This document shows, in pieces, positions 53,503-62,537 of a DNA stretch of 64,000 nucleotides. Below the pieces are notes generated by a model that was not told the DNA's origin, made no database searches, and was given only the letters and a program-made list of their open reading frames with translations. The position numbers were made by a program, and so were the translations under genes. The stretch is from Solirubrobacteraceae bacterium (GTDB taxonomy: Bacteria; Actinomycetota; Thermoleophilia; Solirubrobacterales; Solirubrobacteraceae): assembly GCA_017882445.1 (NCBI GenBank), contig JADGPK010000002.1, positions 62,001-126,000 of the forward strand, in the 5' to 3' direction. Position 1 is the first letter of the stretch; each line of letters opens with the position of its first letter.

Positions 53503-55671
53503 GTGAATCGCACGCCGAGAGTGCTGGCGATCGACGCGGGCGGCACGATGACCGACACCTTCATCGTCGACGAGCGTGGCTCGTTCGTGGTGGGCAAGGC
53601 GCAGACGACTCCCGAGGACGAGTCGATCGGCTTCATCGCCTCAGCGCGCGACGCGCTGGGGCAGTGGGACTCGACGCCCGAGGAGGGCTTCCCGGCGATC
53701 GTGTCGGGGATCTACTCGGGAACGGCGATGATCAACCGGCTGCTGCAACGCCAGGGGCTGAGGATCGGCTGCATCGTCAACGCCGGCCACGAGGACTACC
53801 TGAGGCTCGAGCGCGGCGTCCAGACCCACCTCGGCTTCTCCTACGCCGACCGCCTGCACCTGGCGACCCACTTCCACAACGAGCCGCTCGTCCCGCGCGA
53901 GCGGATGAAGGGCGTGCGTGGCCGCATCGACGTGTTCGGGGATGAGGTCCTGCCGCTACGCGAGCAGGATGCGTGCGAGGCGGCGATCGAGCTGCTCGAC
54001 GACGGGGTGGAAGGCATCGTCATCTCGCTGCTGTTCTCCTACCGCAACGCCGGGCATGAGATCCGCGTGGCGGAGATCGTCGAGCGCGAGAAGGCCAAGC
54101 GCGGCATCAACGGCGCGGTCCCGGTCTTCCTCTCCTCCGAGCTCTACCCGATGCGCCGCGACCTGCCGCGACTGAACTCCACCGTGATCGAGGCCTACGC
54201 CGCGGAGCCCTCGCGCACCAGCCTGAAGGCGGTACGCGAGGTGACCAAGGCGCACGGCGCCCCCTTCGAGCTGCGCGTCATGGCTGCGCACGGCGGCACG
54301 ATCTCGATCGAGGCGAAGGAGCTGGGGCGAACGCTCGTCTCCGGCCCGGTCGGCGGCGTGGTCGGCGGACAGGCGCTCGCGCAACGCATGGGGTTGCGCA
54401 ACGTCCTGTGCACCGACATCGGGGGCACCTCGTTCGATATCGCGCTGATCACCGACGGGCGCTTCGAGATCACCCAGACGCCCGACATCGCGAAATTCGT
54501 CCTGAACATCCCGCTCGTCCGGATCGATTCGATCGGCGCCGGAACCGGGTCGTTCGTGCGCGTCAACCCCAACTCGAACCGGCCAGAGCTCGGGCCCGAC
54601 TCGGCGGGGTCGCGAATCGGGGTGTGCTGGCCGGAGGGCGGCACCGACACGGTGTCGGTCACCGACCTGAACCTCGTGCTCGGGCGACTGAACCCTGACT
54701 ACTTCCTCGGCGGCGAAGTCGAGCTGGACGTCGAGCTCGCGCGCGCGGCGATCGAGCGGCAGATCGCGCGGCCGCTCGGCCTGGAGGTCGACGCGGCCGC
54801 AGCGGGCGTCATCGAGCTGTTCGAGCAGACGCTCAAGAACGAGGCGGTCGGACGGATCCTCGGCAAGGGCTACTCGCCCGCCGACTACACGCTCCTGTGC
54901 TACGGCGGCGGCGGCCCGCTCCACGTCGCCGGCTACACCGACGGGGTCACCTACAGCGAGGTGCTGGTGCCCGCCTGGGCAGCGGGGTTCTCGGCGTTCG
55001 GCTGCGCCTGCGCCGACTACGACTACCGCTATGACCAGACGGTGGACATGCCGCTGCTGCCGAGCTTCGGCGAGCCGGAAAGGGCGGGCATCGGGGGCAT
55101 GATCACGGCCGCCTGGCTCGGCCTGCAGGACCGCGTCGCCCAGGAGTTCGCCAAGTCGGGGATCGGTCGCGAGAGCATTCGCTTCACGCACGCAGTGCGG
55201 ATGCAGTACTACGGCCAGCTCAACGACATCGAGTTCGTCTCACCGCACGCAGCACTCGGGGACGCAGCGCAGGTGAACGACCTCATCGACACCTTCGAGG
55301 ACGCCTACGCGAAGATGTTCGCGTCCTCGGCCCGCTCGCCGGAGTTCGGCTACCTGGTCACCCACGTGATCGTCCACGGGACGGTGGACGTGGAGAAGCC
55401 CGCGCTGCCGCAGCTCCCCGAAGAGCCGGGCAAGCCGCCGCTCAAGGCGTCCAGACCGGTCCACTGGGGCCGCGCCAGCCGGGACGAGTACGTCGAGACC
55501 GAGATCTTCCAGCTCGAGTCGGTCGGAGCCGGCAACTCGATCGAGGGCCCGGCGATCGTCGAGCACTCGGCGACCACCTTTGCGATACCGCCCGGACGCC
55601 GAGCGAAGCTCGACAAGCACCACATCTTCCACCTCACGAACACGGAGGGATCCACCCATGGCGATCGTTGA
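53503..55671 (+). CDS. Hydantoinase/acetone carboxylase beta-subunit-like protein
   Basis: ATP-using HyuA-family protein of 722 aa. The phosphate loops are LAIDAGGTMTDTFIVDE at the start and CTDIGGTSFDIALITDG in the middle; SGPVGGVVGGQALAQ and LLCYGGGGPLHVAGY are further family blocks. With the next gene, which carries alpha and gamma regions, it matches the acetone carboxylase set, which converts acetone, bicarbonate and ATP to acetoacetate. The GTG at 53503 is preferred over 53494, because AAGGGTGAG is spaced correctly only for the former. Its 3' end overlaps the next ATG by 14 bp. Confidence 0.88.
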   Translation: MNRTPRVLAIDAGGTMTDTFIVDERGSFVVGKAQTTPEDESIGFIASARDALGQWDSTPEEGFPAIVSGIYSGTAMINRLLQRQGLRIGCIVNAGHEDYLRLERGVQTHLGFSYADRLHLATHFHNEPLVPRERMKGVRGRIDVFGDEVLPLREQDACEAAIELLDDGVEGIVISLLFSYRNAGHEIRVAEIVEREKAKRGINGAVPVFLSSELYPMRRDLPRLNSTVIEAYAAEPSRTSLKAVREVTKAHGAPFELRVMAAHGGTISIEAKELGRTLVSGPVGGVVGGQALAQRMGLRNVLCTDIGGTSFDIALITDGRFEITQTPDIAKFVLNIPLVRIDSIGAGTGSFVRVNPNSNRPELGPDSAGSRIGVCWPEGGTDTVSVTDLNLVLGRLNPDYFLGGEVELDVELARAAIERQIARPLGLEVDAAAAGVIELFEQTLKNEAVGRILGKGYSPADYTLLCYGGGGPLHVAGYTDGVTYSEVLVPAWAAGFSAFGCACADYDYRYDQTVDMPLLPSFGEPERAGIGGMITAAWLGLQDRVAQEFAKSGIGRESIRFTHAVRMQYYGQLNDIEFVSPHAALGDAAQVNDLIDTFEDAYAKMFASSARSPEFGYLVTHVIVHGTVDVEKPALPQLPEEPGKPPLKASRPVHWGRASRDEYVETEIFQLESVGAGNSIEGPAIVEHSATTFAIPPGRRAKLDKHHIFHLTNTEGSTHGDR

Positions 55672-58450
55672 CGCAACACGTCAGCCCGGGACAGACCGGT
55701 CGGGGATCGGCTGGGATGGCAAGCGACTGGACGAGATGCTCGCCGAGTCCGAGCGCCTGTTCGCGGACACCGGCCACTACGGCGGCCTGTACGAGCTCGA
55801 GCTGATGGCCTCAGACCCGATCGGCTACGAGAAGCTCTTCTCCCGCATCCGCGGCGGGCTGGTCTCGGCACGGGAGACGGCGCTGAACATCTCGGCCTCG
55901 CCGATCGTGCGCGAGCTGGGCGAGCTGTGCTTCGCCCTCTACACGCCCGAGGGCGACTCGCTCGCCCTGTCCACGGGGATCATCGTCCACGTCCACACGA
56001 TGTCCGACGCGATCAAGTGGATGGTCCGCAACGGCTACGAGGACAACCCGAGCGTCAGGCCGGGAGACATCTTCGCCAACAACGACCCCACGATCGGCGA
56101 CGTGCACAACGCCGACGTGCAGACGTTCGTGCCGATCTTCTGGGAGGGCGAGCTGGTGGCCTGGGCGGGCGGCGTCACCCACGTCCTCGACATCGGCGCG
56201 AGCACGCCGGGCGGCGTCCCGGTCGGGCCGACCATGCGCTATGAGGACGGCATCGATCTGCCGTGCATGAAGATCGGCGAGCACGACGAACTGGCGAGGT
56301 GGCACCTCGAGCGCTGCAAGAAGCGCACCCGCGCCTCGGTGTACTACCTGCTCGACGAGCGCACCCGACTGGCCGGCTGCCACATGATCCGCCAGGCGGT
56401 CGAGCGGATCCTCCTCGAGGAGGGCGTCGACCGCTTCAAGCGCTTCAGCCGCGAGGTCATCGAGGAGGGCCGGCGGTCGTTCAAGTCGCGCATCCGCGAG
56501 ATGACGATCCCCGGGCGCTATCGCTCCCCCACCGGGTTCGACGGGGAGTTCGCCGACAAGGAGCAGCTCCCGGCGCGCGCGCGCCGGGACATCATCATGC
56601 ACTCCCCCTTCGAGGTGCGGATCGGCGGCGATGGCACCTACGAGCTCGACTACGACGGCTGCTCGGCGTGGGGCTGGCACTCGATGAACTGCACGCCGTC
56701 GGGGATGCAGGGAGCGATCTGGGTGATGTTCACCCAGACGCTGATCTGCAACGACAAGGTCAACGACGGCGCGTACTTCGCGATCGAGACCAACTTCCCC
56801 GAGGGCACGATCGCCAACCTCGGCGACGCAGAGGGCTCGACCGCGATCGCCTGGGCATTCCTGCAACCGTCGTTCACCGGCTTCCCGCGCACGATCTCCC
56901 GGGCGCTGCAGGCCCGCGGCTTCATCGAGGAGGTGCTGGCCGCGTACTCGGTGTCGGGCAACGTGCAGCAGGGCGGCGGGATCGACCAGTACGGCAGCTC
57001 CTCGGCGATCATGAACTTCGAGATCTCGGCGCAGGGCATGGGCGCGAAGTACGTGCTCGACGGAACCGACTACTGCGCCGCGATGTTCAACCCCGAGGGC
57101 GACATGGGCGACGTCGAGATGTGGGAGCTGATCTCCCCGTTCGTGTACCTCTCGCGGCGGGTCAAGGCATCATCCGGCGGCTCTGGGCGCCATCGGGGAG
57201 GGTCGAGCTTCGAGTCGCTGTTCATGGTCAACAAGACGCCGTTCTGGGAGCTCCAGAACATCGGCACCGGACGCGTGCTGTCATCCTCGGGGCTGTTCGG
57301 CGGCTACCCGGGCGCGACCGCCTACATACACAACATCCACGGCGCCGACCTGATCGAGCGTGCCCACCGCGGAGAGGCCTACCCGGTCGCCGACGGCGAC
57401 TTCGAGAGCCCCGCGCTGATGGAGATCCAGGGCAGCTCGCGCGACTACAAGCGCGACGGGCTCACACTGCTCGAGCCTTTCTCCAACGGGGACCTCTATC
57501 TCAGTGTGATGAAGGGCGGCGCGGGCCTCGGCGACCCGCTGCTGCGGCCGGTCGAGGCGGTCCGGCGGGACGTGCAGGAGGGCCACCTGCTCCCCCGCTT
57601 CGCCGAGTCGGTCTACGGCATCTCCGACCGCGACGCGTTCCGCCGCCGCCGGCTCGAGCGGGCGATCCCGGTACGCGACTGGGTGGTGGCCGAGCGCGAG
57701 CGGATCCTGGCCCAGGACTTCGTCGAGCCGGTCAAGGTGATGTACGCGGAGTCGATGCGACTGTCGCCGCGATGGGCGGCGGAGTACCGCGGGTTCTGGG
57801 ATCTGCCGGAGGACTTCGACTACGACGTAGCCACGCCGACCGTCGCGGTCGAGCGCTCGCAGCCGGGCAAGCTCCACCCCGACGAGGCCGCCGACGCGTT
57901 CCTTGCCGCATCGGATCCGCGACCCGGCGAAGACGGCGTCCTCGCCGCGACCGGAGGCAAGCTGGACGTCGACACGCTCGCGGCGCTGCTCGACGAGAAG
58001 CTGTCCCGGCGCGAGGTGAAGGACATCCAGTCCGGCTACAAGGACTCAGATCGGTTCGAGAAGTGGGTCGCGGTGCTCCAGGGGCGCGCCTCCTACGATG
58101 AGGAGATCGTGCTGCCGGCGGGCGAGGGGATGAACATCGTCCGCCGCCGATCCGATGGGCAGCTCGTCTACCGCTGTGACTGCGGGCACGACTTCTGTGC
58201 GCACAACCGCAACTGGAAGATGGACGCCGTGGTCCACGTGCGCGAGACCGAGGACGCGCTGCTCGAGGTCTACCCGAAGATGGGCGGACCGGACCCGAAG
58301 CTCCAGCAGATCCGCGAGTACTACTGCCCCACGTGCGCACGCCAGCTCGAGGTGGAGGCGCTCCAGCCCGGCTATCCGGTCGTGCACGAGTTCCTCCCCG
58401 ACGTCGAGGGCTTCTACCGGGGATGGCTGGGGCGGGAGGTGCCGGCGTAG
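55658..58450 (+). CDS. Acetone carboxylase-like alpha subunit fused to gamma subunit
   Basis: A protein of 930 aa. Residues 1 to about 740 are a HyuB/acetone carboxylase alpha-type domain (GELCFALYTPEGDSLALSTG, GDIFANNDPTIGDVHNADVQ, GVTHVLDIGASTPGG). After a linker the last 160 residues match the small zinc-binding gamma subunit: VYRCDCGHDFCAHNRNWK, EYYCPTCARQLEVEA and YPVVHEFLPDVEGFYRGWLG. In the known Xanthobacter-type enzymes gamma is a separate chain of about 170 aa, so this is a natural fusion. GGAGGGA lies 8 nt before the ATG. The true ketone or hydantoin substrate is unproven. Confidence 0.85.
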   Translation: MAIVDATRQPGTDRSGIGWDGKRLDEMLAESERLFADTGHYGGLYELELMASDPIGYEKLFSRIRGGLVSARETALNISASPIVRELGELCFALYTPEGDSLALSTGIIVHVHTMSDAIKWMVRNGYEDNPSVRPGDIFANNDPTIGDVHNADVQTFVPIFWEGELVAWAGGVTHVLDIGASTPGGVPVGPTMRYEDGIDLPCMKIGEHDELARWHLERCKKRTRASVYYLLDERTRLAGCHMIRQAVERILLEEGVDRFKRFSREVIEEGRRSFKSRIREMTIPGRYRSPTGFDGEFADKEQLPARARRDIIMHSPFEVRIGGDGTYELDYDGCSAWGWHSMNCTPSGMQGAIWVMFTQTLICNDKVNDGAYFAIETNFPEGTIANLGDAEGSTAIAWAFLQPSFTGFPRTISRALQARGFIEEVLAAYSVSGNVQQGGGIDQYGSSSAIMNFEISAQGMGAKYVLDGTDYCAAMFNPEGDMGDVEMWELISPFVYLSRRVKASSGGSGRHRGGSSFESLFMVNKTPFWELQNIGTGRVLSSSGLFGGYPGATAYIHNIHGADLIERAHRGEAYPVADGDFESPALMEIQGSSRDYKRDGLTLLEPFSNGDLYLSVMKGGAGLGDPLLRPVEAVRRDVQEGHLLPRFAESVYGISDRDAFRRRRLERAIPVRDWVVAERERILAQDFVEPVKVMYAESMRLSPRWAAEYRGFWDLPEDFDYDVATPTVAVERSQPGKLHPDEAADAFLAASDPRPGEDGVLAATGGKLDVDTLAALLDEKLSRREVKDIQSGYKDSDRFEKWVAVLQGRASYDEEIVLPAGEGMNIVRRRSDGQLVYRCDCGHDFCAHNRNWKMDAVVHVRETEDALLEVYPKMGGPDPKLQQIREYYCPTCARQLEVEALQPGYPVVHEFLPDVEGFYRGWLGREVPA

Positions 58451-58500
58451 GCCGAAGCGCCGGCGCCGGCGACGCTCCCCACGTCAGGCGGTCGCTGAGC

Positions 58501-59346
58501 ATGTGCCGTCTGTTCGGCATGAGCGCCGGGGAGCATCCGGCCCGGGCGACGTTCTGGCTGCTCGACGCACCTGACAGCCTTGCCGCCCAGAGCCATCGCG
58601 AGCCCGACGGCACCGGCGTGGGCTGGTTTGACGGCGAGGGCGCGCCGCATGTCAGCAAGCAGCCGATCGCCGCCTACGGCGACCTCGAGTTCGCTCGCGA
58701 GTCGCGGGAGGTCTGCTCGAGGACGTTCGTGGCCCACGTCCGCTTCGCCTCGACCGGCGCATTGGATCTGCGCAACACCCACCCCTTCCAGCAGGATGGG
58801 CGGCTGTTCGCCCACAACGGCGTGATCCAGGGCCTGGCGGCGCTCGACGCCCACCTCGGCGACGCTCGGCGGCTGGTTGAGGGAGACACGGACTCCGAGC
58901 GCTTGTTTGCCCTGATCACACGGGAGATCGCCGCGCGGGACGGGGATGTGGGTGGGGGCATCGAGGCGGCCTGCACGTGGGTGGCGGAGAACGTTCCCCT
59001 TTTTGCCATCAACTTCGTGCTCGCGACGGATGACAAGCTGTGGGCCCTGCGCTATCCGAACACCCACCCCCTCTACCTGTTGGAGCGCCAACCGGGTGCG
59101 CCGCTGGAGCACTCGAGCAAACTCGGAAGCCGCGTGCACTCGCCGGAGGGGACCGACCGCGCGTTCGCGGTGATCGCGAGCGAGTGCATGGATGCAGATC
59201 GCGGCTGGGAGCTGCTCGCCTCAGGCGAGCTCATCGAGATCGGTCATACGCTCGAGGTTCGCCGCCGGGTCATCCTCGAGCACCCGCCGGCGCAGCCGCT
59301 CACTCTGAGCGATCTCGACACCGAAGCACGCGCCTCGCAGTCCTGA
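58501..59346 (+). CDS. Class II glutamine amidotransferase (YafJ-like)
   Basis: Ntn-hydrolase of 281 aa. The nucleophile Cys2 follows the initiator Met (MCRLFGMSAGEHP). PDGTGVGWFDG, FVAHVRFASTGALDLRNTHPF and LFAHNGVIQGL complete the glutamine-binding fold. No partner domain is fused. It probably releases ammonia from glutamine or an amide; the acceptor is unknown. It lies 50 nt after the carboxylase gene on the same strand. Confidence 0.88.
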   Translation: MCRLFGMSAGEHPARATFWLLDAPDSLAAQSHREPDGTGVGWFDGEGAPHVSKQPIAAYGDLEFARESREVCSRTFVAHVRFASTGALDLRNTHPFQQDGRLFAHNGVIQGLAALDAHLGDARRLVEGDTDSERLFALITREIAARDGDVGGGIEAACTWVAENVPLFAINFVLATDDKLWALRYPNTHPLYLLERQPGAPLEHSSKLGSRVHSPEGTDRAFAVIASECMDADRGWELLASGELIEIGHTLEVRRRVILEHPPAQPLTLSDLDTEARASQS

Positions 59347-59396
59347 TCGCACCTTCAAACGCGCTGGAGGCCTGGTGCGCGAGCTCACGTTTCATA

Positions 59397-59438
59397 TATG
59401 AGAACACTCTATCGATGCCCTAAGGCTGAGTTTAGATC
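59397..59438 (+). promoter_or_regulatory. Upstream element shared with the 48.3-kb region
   Basis: It matches 48255-48296 at 28 of 42 positions without gaps. It ends in TTTAGATC and lies about 58 nt before the small secreted protein's ATG in an AT-richer stretch. Probably a promoter or regulator-binding site. Confidence 0.5.
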
Positions 59439-59495
59439 GAGAGCTCACTATTACCTCCGCATAGCAGTCTGTCACCCAACAGCAGGAGGTCGTGA

Positions 59496-59717
59496 ATGAC
59501 ATCAGCAAGACGATTTGCCTCGGTAGCCGTCACCACCGCGATTGCGCTCGGAAGCGTCAGTGTTCCGGCTATGGCGACTACAACGCATTGGTCGAAATCG
59601 CAGTGTCAGTCCTATGAGAAAGGGTTTCTGAAGAGAAACCACCACGCCAACAAGACACGCAAGGCCACAGCCAACAAGGTGCTGAAGGGTCAGGGCTGCT
59701 CAGTTCGGATCAAATAG
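59496..59717 (+). CDS. Small secreted basic protein
   Basis: A protein of 73 aa. A signal peptide (RRFASVAVTTAIALGSVSVPAMA) leads to a mature chain of about 46 residues, rich in Lys, His and Asn, with two Cys (QCQSYEKG and GQGCSVRIK) for one disulfide. Base composition is clearly more AT-rich than the neighbours. AGGAGG lies 7 nt before the ATG. It has its own promoter element and strong terminators, so it is a single-gene unit. Whether it is an antimicrobial or a cell-wall-binding peptide cannot be told from sequence. Confidence 0.75.
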   Translation: MTSARRFASVAVTTAIALGSVSVPAMATTTHWSKSQCQSYEKGFLKRNHHANKTRKATANKVLKGQGCSVRIK

Positions 59718-59724
59718 ACGTAAA

Positions 59725-59773
59725 CCCGCGCGAGCCCGCGTCACACCCGCGGTTTCACCTTCGCTCGCGCGGG
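59725..59773 (+). terminator. GC-rich hairpin after the small secreted protein gene
   Basis: CCCGCGCGAGC and GCTCGCGCGGG form an 11-bp helix around 27 nt, starting 8 nt after the stop codon. The loop contains a second small helix CCGCG/CGCGG. Confidence 0.6.
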
Positions 59774-59812
59774 AGCTTCACTCTCCATAAGAGGCACCCC
59801 CTCCTCCCCCAA

Positions 59813-59841
59813 GACCAGAGCCACACAGTGTGGCTCTGGTC
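59813..59841 (+). terminator. Strong intrinsic-type terminator
   Basis: GACCAGAGCCAC and GTGGCTCTGGTC form a perfect 12-bp helix with loop ACAGT, followed by a T-containing GTCGTTCATCTTCT tail. This is the clearest terminator in the window. Confidence 0.75.
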
Positions 59842-59908
59842 GTCGTTCATCTTCTGAGCCTTTCGCGCGGCCGTCAGCCGAGCGACGCGCGGCACGAGCG
59901 GTGGGCGC

Positions 59909-59920
59909 TAGGCTGATGGG
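59909..59920 (+). promoter_or_regulatory. TAGGCT -10 box of the DUF5996-like gene
   Basis: TAGGCT at 59909-59914 is followed by 6 nt and the ATG at 59921, with no ribosome site between them. Confidence 0.5.
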
Positions 59921-60829
59921 ATGCCGACGCTTTCCTACGAGGAGTGGAGTGCGACGTGCGACACGCTGCACGCGCACACGCAGGTCCTCGGCAAGCTGGC
60001 GGTTGCACTCGCCCCACCGGAGCCGCAGCTCCAGCACGCGGCGCTACGCCTGACGGCACGTGGGTGGGAGACCGCTCCGCTCGCGGCACCCGACCGCTCG
60101 GGAGCATTCGTGGTGGCGCTCGACCTGCGAAGCCACGAGGCCGTGATCGAGCACAGCGCCGGTCAGGTGCGGCACGTGGCGCTCTGCCCCGACAGACCCG
60201 TCGGCGCGGTCACACGCGAGGTGCTCGCGGGCGTGCGCGCCCTCGCGGGCGCTGTCGAGATCGACACGAGGCCGCAGGAGGTGCCCTGGAGCGTGGCGCT
60301 CGATGAGGATGACGAGCACGCCCGTTATGACCCTGACCAGGTCGCTGCCTACTTCGCGGCGGCCACCCGCGCGGCACTCGTCCTTGCGGCCTTCCGCGCG
60401 CCGTTCCGAGGGCGCTCGACGCCGGTGAACGCATGGTGGGGCTCCTTCGACCTCGCGGTGAGCCTCTTCTCCGGGCTCCCCGCCGACCCCCCGACGGACG
60501 ACTTCATCATGCGCAACGCCATGGATGCGCAGGAGGTCGCCGTCGGCTGGTGGCCAGGTGACGCGCGGTATGGCAGGCCCGCCTTCTACGCCTACGCGCA
60601 TCCGGCGCCCGAGGGATTTGCGGCGGCTTCGCTCTCACCACCAGCCGCGCGCTGGGAGGAGGCGCTCGGCGAGTACATCCTCGACTGGGACGACGTTCTC
60701 CTCGGCCCGGACCCGCACGCGACGGGTCTCGAGTTCGCCCACTCGGCCTTTCGCCATGCCTGCGCGGTGTGCGACTGGGATCCTGCGCTCGCCGCCAGCG
60801 CCGAGGGGGTCCCGCCGCCGGTCGTGTAG
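59921..60829 (+). CDS. DUF5996-like protein of unknown function
   Basis: A protein of 302 aa. It starts LSYEEWSATCDTLHAHTQVLGK and has VNAWWGSFDLAVSLFSG and EVAVGWWPGDARYGRPAFYAYAHP, a pattern I recall from DUF5996 proteins. No signal peptide or membrane segment. Function unknown; it is leaderless from its TAGGCT box. A broken cupin gene follows 12 nt later and may once have been cotranscribed. Confidence 0.75.
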   Translation: MPTLSYEEWSATCDTLHAHTQVLGKLAVALAPPEPQLQHAALRLTARGWETAPLAAPDRSGAFVVALDLRSHEAVIEHSAGQVRHVALCPDRPVGAVTREVLAGVRALAGAVEIDTRPQEVPWSVALDEDDEHARYDPDQVAAYFAAATRAALVLAAFRAPFRGRSTPVNAWWGSFDLAVSLFSGLPADPPTDDFIMRNAMDAQEVAVGWWPGDARYGRPAFYAYAHPAPEGFAAASLSPPAARWEEALGEYILDWDDVLLGPDPHATGLEFAHSAFRHACAVCDWDPALAASAEGVPPPVV

Positions 60830-60841
60830 CGTCCGCGGTGG

Positions 60842-61361
60842 GTGAGGATCGCCAATCTCCACGAGAGCGCGGCGTGCACACGCTCCGTGGCGGCGCCGGC
60901 GGGCTCGACGTGCTCGCCTTCGGCGAGCGACGCGATCCCGCCCTCACGGCCCTTCCCCGCGCGGGCGTGGCGTGGTCGTTTCCGCGCTGGTTCGAGCTTG
61001 GCGATGGCGATCCGCCGTTCGCTCGCGAGGCCGCGGTCGGACCGCCGGAGTGTCCGCCTCCGCTGCAGGAGCGCCCGGCGAACGTGATCGCATTGAGCGA
61101 TGTTCCGGCGATCTTCGACGGCCGGGCGCGTCTCCTCGGCAAGTCGGCGGGCGCCTCGAGAACGGGCCTCAACCACGTCGTGCTGGCGCCCGGAGGACAG
61201 GGCGCGCCCCCCCACTGCCACTCCCAGGAGGAGGAGGCCTGGCCTACGGCACGCGCGAGTCAAACGACATGTGCTTCTATCCACAGTCCGGGCGGGTGTC
61301 GCTACGCGGCCTCGGTATCGCGCTGCGCTCTCCAGAGATCGACTACCTGCCGGACCTCTAG
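60842..61361 (+). pseudogene. Bicupin protein gene with two internal deletions
   Basis: Pieces of a two-domain cupin are joined in different frames. VRIANLHES-like start at 60842 breaks off and another frame resumes at HTLRGGAGGLDVLAFGERRD, running through PRAGVAWSFPRWFELG and TGLNHVVLAPGGQGAP to HCHSQEEEA. It then jumps to a third frame with LAYGTRESNDMCFYPQSG and ends EIDYLPDL. Each cupin barrel thus lacks its central strands. The gene can no longer make an intact product. The original substrate is unknown. Confidence 0.7.
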
Positions 61362-61409
61362 GCAAGGCCGGCCGCGGCGGCCGGACCTTTAGGCGCGGCC
61401 GGCCACGGC
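61352..61409. repeat. Imperfect 27-bp direct repeat at the pseudogene end
   Basis: Two 27-bp copies (61352-61378 and 61383-61409) differ at 4 positions. The motif is ggacctYtaggc then ggccggcc. The first copy contains the pseudogene stop codon, so it arose by local duplication. The rest of the space to 61507 holds nothing else recognised. Confidence 0.6.
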
Positions 61410-61507
61410 GACGCCGAGCGCGTGCCTGGCGGCGAGCGGCACGAGCGGATAGACCTCGCGCAGCGGCGCGCGGGGCTATGCCGCAGCCTTCACGCGGAGA
61501 CCACGGA

Positions 61508-61523
61508 TATAGTCGCGATCGAG
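61508..61523 (+). promoter_or_regulatory. TATAGT -10 box of the NADP oxidoreductase gene
   Basis: TATAGT at 61508-61513 lies 10 nt before the ATG at 61524, and no ribosome site is present. Confidence 0.5.
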
Positions 61524-62537
61524 ATGAGCCCCGTCAACCATCAGGTGCGCCTCGCCGCCCGTCCGTCCGGCCTGCCGCGGCCCTCTGACTGGGACCTCAC
61601 CGTGCAGGACATCCCGACTCCCGCTGCCGGGGAGTTCGTGGTGGCGATCTCTCACCTCTCGCTGGACCCTGCGATGCGCGGATGGATGAACGCAGGGGCG
61701 TCATACATCGAGCCGGTTGAGATCGGCGACGTCATGCGCGCCGGCGCGGTCGGGCGCGTGAGCGCCTCCCAGCACCCGGGCTTCGCTGTGGGCGACCACG
61801 TGTACGGCAACTTCGGAGTCCAGGAGTACGCCCTCTCGGACGGCAAGGGCGTGATCAAGATCGATCCGTCGCTCGCACCGTTGCCCACGTACCTCGGCAC
61901 GCTCGGGATGACTGGCATGACCGCGTACTTCGGGCTGCTCGAGGTGGGCGCCCTGAAGGAGGGAGATACGGTCGTCGTCTCGGGCGCCGCAGGCGCGGTC
62001 GGCAGCGTGGTGGGGCAGATCGCCAAGATCAAGGGCGCTCGTGTGATCGGTATCGCCGGCGGCGAGGAGAAGTGTCGCTGGCTTGTGGACGAGCTGGGCT
62101 TCGACGCTGCGATCGACTACAAGGCCCAGGACGTGCGGCGTGCCCTGCGCGAGGACGCACCGGACGGTGTCGACGTGTACTTCGACAACGTCGGCGGCGA
62201 CATCCTGGACGCGGTGCTGACCCGCCTGGCTCGCGGTGCGCGCATCGTCATCTGCGGGGCGGTCTCGCAGTACAACGCCACCGACGGAGTGCGCGGGCCC
62301 AACAACTACCTCTCGCTGCTCGTAGCGCGCGCGTCGATGACCGGCATGGTCGTGTTCGACTACGCGGCTCGCTACGGCGAGGCCGCCGCCGAGCTCGCCG
62401 GCTGGCTTCGCGACGGCCGGCTGATCTCGCGTGAGGACATCGTGGACGGGGGCGTCAACGCATTCCCCGACGCGCTGCTCAAGCTCTTCTCGGGCGAGAA
62501 CACGGGCAAGCTCGTGCTCCGCGTCGGCTCGGACTGA
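61524..62537 (+). CDS. NADP-dependent oxidoreductase (leukotriene B4 dehydrogenase/CurA type)
   Basis: Medium-chain reductase of 337 aa without zinc. LSLDPAMRGWMNAGASYIEPV is the CurA/PTGR signature near the N-terminus, GMTGMTAYFGLLEVG and VSGAAGAVGSVVGQIAKIKG form the cofactor site, and YFDNVGGDILDAVL follows. It reduces alpha,beta-unsaturated ketones or aldehydes with NADPH. The start is set by the TATAGT box. Confidence 0.92.
   Translation: MSPVNHQVRLAARPSGLPRPSDWDLTVQDIPTPAAGEFVVAISHLSLDPAMRGWMNAGASYIEPVEIGDVMRAGAVGRVSASQHPGFAVGDHVYGNFGVQEYALSDGKGVIKIDPSLAPLPTYLGTLGMTGMTAYFGLLEVGALKEGDTVVVSGAAGAVGSVVGQIAKIKGARVIGIAGGEEKCRWLVDELGFDAAIDYKAQDVRRALREDAPDGVDVYFDNVGGDILDAVLTRLARGARIVICGAVSQYNATDGVRGPNNYLSLLVARASMTGMVVFDYAARYGEAAAELAGWLRDGRLISREDIVDGGVNAFPDALLKLFSGENTGKLVLRVGSD

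Noticed and set aside
56263-58101. 612-aa plus-strand ORF overlapping the acetone-carboxylase-like gene in another frame
   Set aside because: Arg/Pro/Ala-rich out-of-frame shadow; the alpha-gamma fusion explains the coding.
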